64,000 bases of DNA. Source: Gordionus sp. m RMFG-2023 (lineage: Eukaryota; Nematomorpha; Gordioida; Chordodea; Parachordodidae). The stretch's first letter is position 1. Every line of letters starts with the position of its first letter. The notes under the pieces are model-generated. The model did no database searches and had not been told where the DNA came from. It was given only the letters and a program-made list of their open reading frames with translations. The stretch is from the NCBI RefSeq assembly GCF_954871325.1, contig NC_088775.1, forward strand, positions 57,451,561 to 57,515,560. Direction: 5' to 3'. Positions 48,830-58,804 of the stretch are shown piece after piece. Made by a program: the position numbers and the translations under genes.

Positions 48830-50200
48830 TATTAAATTTTGTAATATAATCTTTCTTATATATACGTTATTATTTTACTGTTATTTTTTATTTTGATTGG
48901 CTTATTAATCTTTATTTTTATTGGCTTATTAATGTCTTATTATATTGGTTTAAAATTATTTTCCTTCTATTTCATTGGTTTAAATTTATTTTCTTTGTTT
49001 TATTAATTAAATAAATAAATATTTTTATTTAATGATTTTTATAATTTTACTTGATGGAGATTTAATATAATTTCGAGAATGTGGTATATTATTTATTTTA
49101 ACTTATAATCTTACTATATTATTAGCATATGATTTTGTTGAAACTGTATGATGAAATATTTGCATTTTTGGAAATTAAAAATCTAATACTATGATAATGG
49201 ATAATTAAAAATCACCTAATGTTTATTACTTTAATTAAATTAATTATGATTTATGAGTGTTAATAAGAAAAGAATGTATATTATTCAATTTATAATGAAT
49301 CAGGTATGTTACTGTGTCAAGTGTTAAGAATGTATATTATTCAATTTATAATGAATCAGGTAAATTTAACATATTTAATTATTCAACTAATGTTTATAAG
49401 TTTAATTAAATTAATTATGAGGCTGATCTTACTGATTGGTATATTATTTATTTTACCTTATAATCTTACTATATTATTAGAATATGATTTTGTTGAAACT
49501 GTATGATGAAATATTTGCATTTTTGGAAATTAAAAATCTAATACTATGATAATGGATAATTAAAAATCACCTAATGTTTATAAGTTTTATTAAATTAATT
49601 ATGATTTATGAGTGTTAATAAGAAATTAATTAAAAATCTAATAATATTTGTTACTGTGTCAAGTGGTAAGAATGTATATTATTCAATTTATAATGAATCA
49701 GGTAAATTTAACATATTTAATTATTCAACTAATGTTTATAAGTTTAATTAAATTAATTATGATTTATGAGTGTTAATAAGAATTTGAATAATTAAATTTA
49801 AAATCAATAAATGTATAATTTATTAAATATCATTTACCTCCATATTTTAAGAGTATCATAAATTAATTATGATTTGTGAGTTTTAATAAGAAAGTAGTAA
49901 GACTAATTTATTTTATAAAATTTACCATTTTTAATTATTAAATTTAAAATCAATTAATGTATAATTTATTAAATATCATTTTCCTCCATATTTTAGGAGT
50001 ATCAAATTTTTAAAAATGACAAATAAATAAATATTAATTATGTTTTAAGTTAAAGAAATACAAAATTCTTAAGATTTAGAAAAAATAATTAACACTTCAA
50101 AGATTAAAAACAAAAGTAAAAGAGAAAAAATAAATTATCAAATTTTTAAAAATGACAATTAGGTCTTATAAAAAGTTAATATTATACCGTTCATATAAAA

Positions 50201-50229
50201 CCCGTCATACTTGACGGGGTATCCACTAG
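50201..50229 (+). terminator. Helitron 3' hairpin and CTAG terminus
   Basis: A seven-base-pair GC-rich stem with a TACT loop is followed by GTATCCACTAG. In Helitrons this signals the end of rolling-circle transfer. It is the strongest evidence for the Helitron call. Confidence 0.75.
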
Positions 50230-50354
50230 TTATTTTATAATGTGCAATTAATAAAAATGAAGGTTTTATGTATGTGTTTTTTATTTTAAGATGAAATAAA
50301 AAAAAATATACCTCCCTATACATAATTCGAATGTAATTTAAATACAAAAATATT

Positions 50355-50455
50355 CAAACCGGTTTCTAGAGGTTCGAACCGAACCGATATTTTTATTTTT
50401 ACGAACTAAACCTGAACCTTGAACTGTTATTTTTATCCAAACCGATATAACAAAA
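50355..50455. repeat. CCGAACC repeat cluster, right side
   Basis: CAAACCGGTTTCTAGAGGTTC, GAACCGAACCGATA, CCTGAACC and CCAAACCGATATAAC lie together. It is the counterpart of 38775-38900. Confidence 0.45.
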
Positions 50456-50984
50456 CAACTTATAATAAATCACAAGAGAATAAAAATAACAAAATATGAA
50501 TTACAAAGTATAAATATGGAAAAATATATGAAAATTTCAGAATATACTATTTTTTAAATTAAATCTTTTCAAAAAAAACATACATTATAATGTAGATTTT
50601 TTAAAAATATTAGATAATAAATAATTGAACATAATAATTGAAAAAGTATCCATTTTTGTAAATTTAAGGTATGGTTTATTGGTTATTATTCAATTAAGTT
50701 ATGGTTATCATATTATAGTTTTAGTTATTCCAAAATTTTCACTTGAAACCAAATACCTGATTAAGAACAAAAAAATGAATTAGAATTAGATGGTTACAAA
50801 AACTTATAAGTTGCAATCATTATATTCTAAGGTTATATTAAAAACTAATTTAGATAAATCAGGTGATCGATCATAATCACTTTTACCTAGCTTTGATTTT
50901 GAGCCTCATTCAATAAAAATATCGTATAAGATTTTTTTTATAAAGTTTATTTTCTAAGTTTTGAAAGATGTTTTATCTATTTTA
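50456..50984. other. AT-rich spacer
   Basis: Nothing is recognised. Confidence 0.5.
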
Positions 50985-51530
50985 AACATTTAGGATCCTG
51001 GTAAAAAGTTTTCAAAGAATCAAAATTGATAATTATAAAATATTTATCAACTGAAACTTTAATTAAACATCTTTACAATATATTTTTACCTGTTTACTAT
51101 AAAAAAATTCAAATAAGTTAAAAAATAACAATTATGACAATTGTCACTTTTCTATTAATACATCTTTACTGAAATTTTATCTTAACATCTTTGCAATATT
51201 TATTTTTACCTATTTACTATAAAAAAATTCAAAAAAGTTAAAAAATAACAATTATGACAATTGTCACTTATCTATGGTACATCTTCACTGAAATTTTATC
51301 TCAACATCTTTACAATATTTATTTTTATCTATTTAATATAAAAAAATTCAAAAATAATTATTATGACAATTGTCATTTTTCTATGGTACATCTTCACTGA
51401 AATTTTATCTTAACATCTTTACAATATTTATTTTTACCTATTTACTTAAAAAAATTCAAAAAAGTTAAAAAATAACAATTATGACAATTGTCACTTATCT
51501 ATGGTACATCTTCACTGATATCTCAAGTAG
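50985..51530. repeat. Old ~115-bp satellite, right arm (inverted)
   Basis: About four diverged units (ATTATGACAATTGTCACTT, TATGGTACATCTTCACTG, ATTTATTTTTACCTATTTA), inverse to 36320-37745. The copies are more alike to each other than the left-arm units are. Confidence 0.75.
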
Positions 51531-51554
51531 TCGGAAGAACTCCCCGACTATACA

Positions 51555-51900
51555 GTGATGCAGGTTCGGTACCCCTCAAATATTATATTTAGACGACTAA
51601 ATTATTCAATTAAGCCGCTAAATGGGTGGACTAAACAGACTAATTTAGTCGACTAAAAAAACTAATTTGGTCAGTCGACTAAGTCGTTTTAGTCGAACAA
51701 ATTAGTTGCTTTAGTCGACCATATTAGTCGTTTTAGTCGACCAAATTAGTTGTTTTTAGTCGATAGTTGTTTTAGTCGACTAAATTAGTCGTTTTAGTCG
51801 ACTAAATTAGTCGTTTTAGTCGACTAATAGACTCATTTATTCGCTTAAGTTTTTAGTCGAAATTAGTTAGTCGTCTGTTAGTCAACTAAATTAAATGTAT
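51555..51900. repeat. TTTAGTCGACTAAATTAGTCG array
   Basis: About fifteen degenerate ~20-bp units built on the palindrome TTAGTCGACTAA. The left end of the same element (36170-36240) has only about four units, so this side has expanded. Confidence 0.8.
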
Positions 51901-51960
51901 TATTTGCGTTTTAAACGCTGCGTTGAAAAGTAAATTTGTGCGCACTATGAAGTTTCAGAA

Positions 51961-52782
51961 TTAGTGCTTGTCGAAGTTTGAACTTCGTAAGGCTGTGAGC
52001 GTCTACATGATAATATATTCACTGGAAGTAAGCAACACCCCCCCCCCCTTCTCAAAAACCAATACCTACTCCCCTAAAAAAAATTCATTAATACTCTACA
52101 ACTATCTAAAAAGCGAATGTAAAAGAGGCTTTATTTAGAACATAGATGATTAAAAAAAAACCCTCATTTACAATGAATACATTATTCATTGTAAATGGCA
52201 TGATTATGAGTTTGCTGATAGAATGTATAACCCTTTTAAATTACATTTAAACAGATAACAGAAAATTATCCAGAAATAAGTTTTATTTGAAAAATAGTGA
52301 TTATATGATTGTATGCTATACATAAATTTGGTCGATGCTTAGAATAACATTGTATTATAATAGGTTTCTTAAATCAATATATTTACACCTATTTCATTAA
52401 AATTTTCAGAGTTGATAAAGTATCTATATACAAATATCTAGATATAAAAAATGTGGTATTTGTATCTAGATAGATTTTTTTTAAATATCTGTATCTAGAT
52501 ATTGTTATAGAGGTATCTGTATGTTTTTAGATACATTTTAATATATTTTATTTAACTAATTTTATATTATAATCAAATAATGAATTCAATGATTAGTATA
52601 TTAATAAAGTGTAAGTTCCTTGCCTGTGATTCTTATAAAATAAGACTTCAAGTAAAGGATGGACAAGAGAGCAAAAAAATTATATTTCAATAATAAATTT
52701 TATAAACCAAATAAGTTCATTTAATCATTCTATAAATTTATTAAGGTTAAAAGAAAATTAAAAACTCTATCGAATCTGGTGC
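51961..52782. repeat. Repeat related to 54860-55270
   Basis: Shared motifs in the same order are GCGTCTACATGA.AATA.ATTCAC, CCAATA.TACC and GAAAATTATCCAGAAATAAG. Copy 1 spans about 52000-52320 and copy 2 about 54866-55270. The rest to 52782 is AT-rich with ATCTAGATA motifs (52430-52510). No coding is seen. Confidence 0.5.
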
Positions 52783-52985
52783 AAAACGGCTCTTTCTGAG
52801 CCGATTTTTAAAAACGGCTAATTCAATATTTTAGCCAGAAAAATATTGCCTAAGTCTCGAGATCTAATTGATATCTAGACCTTGGTGCCACCTGTGAGCA
52901 AAATCTTCAGGCTTGCGTAATATTATTCTGGATAAAATATTGAGTTAGCCGTTTTTAAAAAACGGTTCAAATCGAGGGTTTAATT
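52783..52985. repeat. GGCTC-family MITE
   Basis: AAAAACGGCTAATTCAATATTTTA near the left is answered by TAAAATATTGAGTTAGCCG near the right, giving inverted arms of about 60 bp. The centre contains AATCTTCAGGCTTGCGTAAT, shared with 63430-63616. No target duplication is clear. Confidence 0.65.
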
Positions 52986-53084
52986 GTACCTTTTTTTAAT
53001 TCTAATGTCATCATAAATAAACGTTTATAAATAAAATAGTTACTATTAGCAATTATTGAAATATTGACCCCGCGAACGCGATAT

Positions 53085-53385
53085 TTAATTCGCTATAATA
53101 TTTTCGCGATATATGTTTCGCGAAATAGTTTTTACTACTTTGCGATAACGACTTCGCTTTAAAATTTTGGCGATTATTGATTCGCAATAAAAAATTTGCG
53201 ATTATTGATCGCAATAAAAGTTTCGCTGTAATGTATTCGCTTTAAAAGTCTCGCTATAAAAAATATAGCTTGGCGCAATGGAATTCGCTAATGTGGATTC
53301 ATGATAAAAGTTCAGCTAAAAAATACATTCGCGAAAAGTTTCGCAAAAAATTGTTTCGTATAAAAATTTCGCTAAATTAGGGAGC
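53085..53385. repeat. TTCGCNATAAAAG degenerate tandem array
   Basis: Roughly twenty units of 12-16 bp, such as TTCGCGATATATG, TTCGCAATAAAA, TTCGCTTTAAAAG and TTCGCTAAAAAATACA. They are CG-bearing in an otherwise CG-poor region. Both edges contain TTCGCTATAA-like words. It is not coding. Confidence 0.7.
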
Positions 53386-54101
53386 CCCTGACCTGACTAT
53401 ACAATATTATGAAAATAGCTATCATAATGAGAATGACTACAAGTTATTTAAAATGTTTTTTTTTATATATTTTTAGATTCATGAGTCTAATATTTAGGTA
53501 TCAATAACAATAATTTACCATTATAAAAGAAAGGATGCCATGATTTGAATACTCAATAAAAAGTTGTATTGCCATAATTCTTATAAATTTAATTTCACCT
53601 ACTTTCATTAGTTTTTTTTTCAAATATAAAACTGCTCGTATAGTTGATCAATATAAAAATAGGCTAATTCAGCTCAATCTAGACGCGTTCGGAAAAAAAA
53701 ATCCGATAGGCATTGAGGTGAAAGTTAACTGATTTGTGCTTCAAAGTTGATAATATTTTCAAAAAAAAATCAGAGGACATTCTTGGGTAAACTTCAAAAA
53801 CAGCAAAGTAAAGTGATAATACGGTTTAGCTTATTTATAGCAAGCTATCAAATTTTTCAGCCTACGCCTCACAAAAACAAAGCAAACAATGTATGTGTTC
53901 CAAGGTGAAAAAAACAAGACGCATCTACATTTTTGTGGAGTCTACGTTGATATGACTAAAAAGTGTTAGGTTTTGAAGCTTGATTTATAACATCATTAGA
54001 TTAATAAAAAAAATATTCTATGAAGCATTCAATTTGAACAGGTCCTATATATAAGTATAAAAACTAATAATAAACATAAATATTTTAATAAAAATGTTAA
54101 C
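53386..54101. other. Intronic AT-rich sequence next to the 54-kb exon
   Basis: No element or gene is recognised. Confidence 0.5.
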
Positions 54102-54500
54102 CTTGGTTATGCAATCTTGAGTAGTTTTTATTCGTCAAAGTGGATAATGGTCGATGTGGAGAAAAGGCAAATAATTTAGGGGTTAAGACGTTAGGTGTGA
54201 CACGAAAAACGTTGCGTTCCCGGGAAAATAGTAAAAAAAAAGTATCAGAACGTGCACATTCGAGTCCATCCTGTAAAAGTTCGTATTCACCAGGGCAGGC
54301 GCAAATAAATTCTTGAGTAGCGGGCCCGATCATAGCGGTTTTAGCAGTGGGACGATAGTTAAAATTATTGGAACCAAAGTTAGCAGTGTTATTATCATTG
54401 TCATTATTTGTAAAGCGTTCATGGGTGAAAATTGTTTTTTCAGGAACGGGAAAGCAAAAGTGGCTGCAACCACTGTTGTTGATCGAGCAGGGGTTGTTGC
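54102..54500 (-). CDS. LRP5/6: LRP5/6-like exon: EGF-like module and start of next propeller
   Basis: This 399-nt exon opens with an EGF-like module: NPCSINNSGCSHFC gives cysteines 1-3, ICAC gives 4 and 5, and the C in LLQDGLEC is the sixth. Then FFLLFSRERNVFRV follows, the first strand of the next propeller (LLFSRRADIRRI in LRP6). The loop between cysteines 3 and 4 is about 50 residues and rich in Asn, where vertebrate LRP6 has about 8; it stays open in frame. The acceptor is CTTAAG before 54500 and the donor is GTTAAC starting at 54101; both are phase 1 and agree with the neighbouring exons. The part after LLFSR is also longer than in LRP6 and poorly conserved. The intron on its downstream side is about 21 kb and holds most of the nested palindromes. 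An unspliced retained intron inside the long loop cannot be excluded from sequence alone. Confidence 0.88.
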
Positions 54501-54865
54501 CTTAAGAATGAGTAGTTTAAAAAATTATAAATATTTTAGATGAACGATAAAATTTAAAAAATGATGAAATCTGGCAACAAAAATTTATTTTAATAATATT
54601 GATGATCAAAAGTCCGTTCGAACGGGACGCATTTGAGTCCTTAAGACGCGTCCTATCTAAGTTAACGTTTTTGAGACATTCAGCATTATTGCAGGTTGAT
54701 AAGATTCTGAACCCCTAAATCTTTCAGGAAAAGGTTTATGATTAATCAATAATTTTAATCATGATTCCAGCTACTTTTTAAGATATTTAAAATTATATTA
54801 AACTAATTTTTGAACCTGATTTAACAATTGTAAATTACAATTAGTGTTAAACTAAAAAGTGCATG
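54501..54865. other. Intronic sequence upstream of the 54-kb exon
   Basis: AT-rich, with GTCCGTTCGAACGGGAC at 54611-54627, a short near-palindrome. Nothing else is seen. Confidence 0.5.
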
Positions 54866-55270
54866 ATTAATAGCGTCTACATGACAATAAATTCACCCCC
54901 ATCTCTCTAAACCCAATATATACCACCCTAAGAAATTTTTGGGCGCCTTCGGCGGAGATACTTCCATTTATTATTTACGAATTTTTAATTATAATTGTAA
55001 TCCTTTCATATATTTTATAAATTATATATTCTAAATTTTAAATTCTCTATTACAAAATAAAATTATGAGTGTGAAAAAATTATTTTTTAGAATATAGAAT
55101 AAATTAAAAACCTTCTACTCATTTATGGTGAATTCATTATTATAGTGTATTGTTTAGTAGGAATTGTTAGTTGATAGGTCTACCCACATTCAAATATAAT
55201 TCAAGAAAATTATCCAGAAATAAGTTCTTTTGTAAAATTACTCAATGGCTATGATTGTACCTGATAATCT
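54866..55270. repeat. Second copy of the 52-kb repeat
   Basis: It carries GCGTCTACATGACAATAAAT, CCCAATATATACC and GAAAATTATCCAGAAATAAG in the same order as 52000-52320. Confidence 0.5.
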
Positions 55271-55648
55271 TTCGCAATTTCTGATAATATAGGATATATA
55301 TTTTGGTGTAATTTCCACCATTCAAGGAAATTTGTATCCTTGGAAATGGGGTCTTCATCAATATACACTTATTTCAACTAAGCTATTATTATCATTATCT
55401 ATATTTTTTTTCAATGATATATTTCCAAGGTTATTATTTTATTTACTTTTTGTTTCATTCACAGACAAAGTGAAATTATTATTTATTTTATATTTATTAT
55501 CTTTAGGATTTTAGTTAAGAAATATTTTTTCAAATATTATTAAATTTTGATAAAAAATTTTAGAGTTTAAAAAAAATCCTTATTTATTTTATGGTTCCTT
55601 ACTCAATAATAATATTTCCGAAAAAATTTCGATTAAACCTTTTCTGAG
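55271..55648. other. AT-rich spacer
   Basis: The open frame at 55332-55514 is hydrophobic, low-complexity and unmatched. I do not regard it as a gene. Confidence 0.5.
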
Positions 55649-56780
55649 ATGCAAAACATGGAAAAGTTCAACAACCACATATCATCGCAACAGCTTTTTT
55701 ACTTATTAAAAAAGTGTTTATATCTTCCTAAAATCTGGCATCTCTTCTACTCATCCTCCTCATTCACCTCCTCAAAATTTTTTATTCAAAACATTATTCG
55801 CTTAAAGACCTTTATAGAAAGGATTCTCAACATTTCATTTTCAGACTTTAATTGGAACCAAGCCCAATTACCCGATAAACTAGGTGGTATCGACTTAATC
55901 CCCTTAAAACTACTTTCCCTATCTCTATTTATCTCAAATCGCCTATCGCTCAATTCTGCGATCTCATTTCATAACTCCCAATGATGATCTTCTAATAGCA
56001 GCAATTGAAAGATGATCTACTTACCCCAAACGGTTATATATTTCCAACCGAAATCTCTAATAAATCTATCATCGAGCCCCTAATAAAGAAATTAAAAATC
56101 TTAACCCAACCGCTATTAGCGATATACAACTATTACAATTCAACGATGAATGGCTCAAAGTACTTGCAAGCCAAACCTTAGATAATCTCTTAACCAATGA
56201 CCAACTGCGAGTTACTATAGGATTTAGACTTGGATGTTCGCTTACACAGTCACACACTTGCCACCTTGCAACTTACCCGTTCTACCTAACGCCAGACATG
56301 GCCTAAACTGCACCCACAGCCAAGGTCGCCATCTCCGGCAAAGCAATTAATAAAATCATCCATAACGCTTTTAATAAGGCTAAAATGCCCAACATCCTTA
56401 ACCTACCAATCTCTCATTACAGGACGGTCTCAGACCCGTCGGTTTAACCTGCACCCCCTGGTCCAATAGGAAATCTTTTATTTGGGACGCCCTGCGTCTC
56501 CTCCTTTCCTTCATCAATTAATTCAAACCTTCTTACTTGTGGGGAAAAAAAAAAATAAATATTCAAAATTAAATAACTTTCAGCCAATAGTCATTTCAAC
56601 TAACGGCAATTTTTCACAGTCTACATATATTTTTAAAAAACTTTATCACGAAAATTTTTTAGCATAACAAACGAATATCGCGAATCTTTATTTCTTAAAC
56701 AAAAACTTCAATTGGAAATTTTTAAACACAATTATACTTGTTTTTTAGGTCCATTTTCATTATTAAATTGAGCTCTTTTT
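55649..56780 (+). mobile_element. Third RT-RLE (LINE-like) fragment, C-terminal half
   Basis: The open segment 55649-55984 reads LLKKCLYLPKIWHLFYSS, then ILNISFSDFNWNQAQLPDKL and GGIDLIPLKL. It matches the post-RT part of the family (LL.NCL..PKLLYLLR; W.QA.LPV..GGLGI). Next, in another frame, come DEWLKVLASQTLDNLLTND and LRVTIGFRLGCSLTQSHTC, then RHGLNCTHSQGRH (family HGLSC..S.GRH). These precede the nuclease domain, which decays after about 56450. A few frame changes are present. The order is the same as the minus-strand element at 13960-16620, so the pieces support each other. Confidence 0.75.
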
Positions 56781-57251
56781 AGAGCCTTCGATACTATTAA
56801 TATATATATTTATTTAGTAATTTTACATATTTTTATACTTGTTTTAATATTTTAGTGTTTTATCATTTTTTTAAATAAATAAAAAGTATCAACATTTAAA
56901 AAAAAAATTTATGGGTTCTAGGACAGCCATGCAAGGAGATTGGTCAAAGACCTGCTGATTCTTTTTTAAATGAATTGATGGCATATGATACCTCTATATC
57001 TGTGACAGATGGATTGGGATGAGGGGTGTTGACCAAGGGTATTGTATAATATTAATATATATTTTTTAAACTATATTATTATATAAAATTGAAAATAAAA
57101 TTGGAGTTTAAAAAAAAAATATATAACATTTTCATGTGATTTTTTTTCTTGGAAACTTCCTTCCGGGGAAATATTATCGTGATTATTCATTATCCCATTT
57201 AAGAACAACATTTTTATTACCATAATAAATTATGACTAAAAAGAGAAAAAA
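56781..57251. other. AT-rich spacer
   Basis: A less AT-rich patch at 56915-57045 reads GQRPADSFLNELMAYDTSIS on the plus strand, without recognisable homology. Nothing else is seen. Confidence 0.35.
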
Positions 57252-57462
57252 GTTATAATTTTGTAATTTCATAATTAAAATCGTATTTAATACGTTACAA
57301 TCTGAGAAGGCTTCTTACGTGGATAATTTAATACGACTTAATCAATTAATCAAAAACCATAATGCCCATGAAACATTTAGTGATTCTGAACCTGATCAAC
57401 CTGCAATAACGCCGAATCCTACACTTTTAGATACTTCATTGAGTATTATACCAAATGTATGA
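57252..57462 (+). other. Unrecognised open segment ending at a possible donor
   Basis: A stop-free frame of about 70 codons includes LQSEKASYVDNLIRLNQLI, HNAHETFSDSEPDQPAITP and LLDTSLSIIPN. It is followed by GTATGA, which could be a splice donor. Composition is balanced and protein-like. It lies antisense within the receptor intron. A transposon exon is likeliest; I do not recognise the family. Confidence 0.3.
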
Positions 57463-57839
57463 AATTTACTTTTTTTTTGTTGATTTAATATATCATCTAT
57501 ATTATATATATAATCCTAAAAAAACGTCAATCTAATTCATCTAATAGTATCCTTTATAATAAAATTTATCCAATGATAATCAAAATGATTTAATATAAAT
57601 GCACTAGATTATATATTTCATTTTTAATGGCCATTTTATATTTTATACTCAAGATGCTCCAGATCTTTCAAAATGTGTATCTCATCTGATCGTAATGATT
57701 TTGCCATCAGGTACAAGGAAAAATTTTAAAAAATGATAAAACATAACATACAATATCGTCAATAATAAAATCTTAAACTCACAAATTAAAATTAATATAT
57801 TATCAAGGATTCTTAAGGAGATCTGTAAAAAAAATCAGT

Positions 57840-58370
57840 TGACAAAATAACGCGCGACTTTTACAGTAGCGGAGCCTTGGCCACTTTAAAAAAATAGTGA
57901 TAGCGGTAGCTTTTTATTAATTTAGCTACGCTACTTTTAAAAGTAGCATGCTATCTCCGCTTTCAAAAAAGAAGAGTGCTATTAACTATATTTTATGCCT
58001 ACTTTGGAATTTTTTTTAAATAATTTTTATTGCATCTCAATAATAAAAACATTTCCATAGTGTCATCTTCAGGCTTAGAGAAACGATAAGAAAGTATAAG
58101 CTATCTAAATAATTGTTGAACACTAGCATATGCAGTATTAAATTTAATATACATATTTTTTATATAAGAAAAATCATCAAAAATTTGCATTTGAAGTATT
58201 TTTAGATCTAAAAAAATTGCTTCTTAAGGATTTTCAATAGTATTATTATTTATTTCAAAAAAATTATCTATAGTAGGTGGCGTTTTTGTCATGTTTGCCA
58301 ACTGGCCAGGCCACCATCCTTTAATTTTTTATCTAATTGAACCACTATCAATAGATTTCTTGACAGAGAT
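57840..58370 (-). pseudogene. hAT transposase remnant with TAGCG subterminal motifs
   Basis: On the minus strand, TPQILKDFISVKKSIDSGSI, DDFSYIKNMYIKFNTAYASV and EDDTMEMFLLLRCNKN lie in one frame. This is the hAT C-terminal dimerisation region (.FN.A..SS...LFS......D..FE.LLLLRCNK). The subterminal part at 57845-57980 has TAGCGGTAGC, TAGCTACGCTACTTTTAAA and AGTAGC motifs. The frame carries a few stops. The MITE at 58411-58796 lies just upstream. Confidence 0.6.
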
Positions 58371-58410
58371 AAAATCCTTTAAGATCTGCGGTGTTCGATG
58401 TTATCCTGAC

Positions 58411-58796
58411 TAGAGGTTAATGGTTACAATTTTCTGGGCGGGCATTGGCGGGATTTCTAAAATAATAAACATTGGGAGGGGGGGGTTAGAAAATATTTTA
58501 AAAATAATGGATGGGAGTGGACGGGTACATTTTTAATCTTTTTCAGGTGAAATCAGCAGAAGAGATTTCTATTTATTAAAGATAATAGTTTTATTTCATA
58601 ATATTGCATTATATATATATAAAGAGCCAAACAATCCATTAAAATGATTTTTAAACATTGAGCGGAAGGGCGGATAACAAAATATTTAGATAAATGAGCG
58701 GTTAAAAACCCCTGGTGAGAGGACGAGGAGTTAAATAATTTAAAAACAACGAGTGGGCGGTATTGTTAACTAAACCCCGACCATTGCAGACCTCTA
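58411..58796. mobile_element. hAT-type MITE with GGGCGG repeats
   Basis: The ends TAGAGGTTAATGGT and, inverted, TAGAGGTCTGCAATGGT are flanked by ATCCTGAC (58403-58410) and ATCCTAAC (58797-58804), an 8-bp duplication with one difference. GGGCGGGCATTGGCGGG, a G9 tract, GAGCGGAAGGGCGG and GAGTGGGCGG lie inside. It is 386 bp. Confidence 0.85.
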
Positions 58797-58804
58797 ATCC
58801 TAAC

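Larger units (their letters stand above)
48561..50229 (+). mobile_element. Non-autonomous Helitron
   Basis: It begins TCTATATATATAATCACC directly after an A. It ends with a hairpin CCCGTCA-TACT-TGACGGG (50201-50218), a 7-nt spacer and CTAG (50226-50229), then T. TC at the start, a GC-rich hairpin just before CTRR, and A/T at the insertion site are the hallmarks of Helitrons. The interior (1.67 kb) has no Rep-helicase coding and consists of direct repeats: ~45-bp copies at 48611-48705, ~355-bp copies from 49105 and 49461, and ~145-bp copies from 49795 and 49940. It also carries a tRNA-like sequence. It sits one base from the right flank of the palindromic element. Confidence 0.72.
36166..51960. 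mobile_element. Outer palindromic element with TAGTCGAC ends
   Basis: The left end reads TTAGTGTTGTTAATTAGTCG, then GTCGACTTAATCGACC. A ~75-bp block around GTACCGAACCTGCATCACTG (36265-36300) reappears inverted at about 51540-51600. Inside this on both sides are diverged ~115-bp repeats (36320-36870 and 37262-37745 at left; about 50985-51530, inverted, at right). The right end carries an expanded TTTAGTCGACTAAATTAGTCG array. I read this as one old foldback element whose middle has received the younger element at 41123-48551, the Helitron and others. Exact outer ends and target duplication could not be fixed. Confidence 0.6.
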
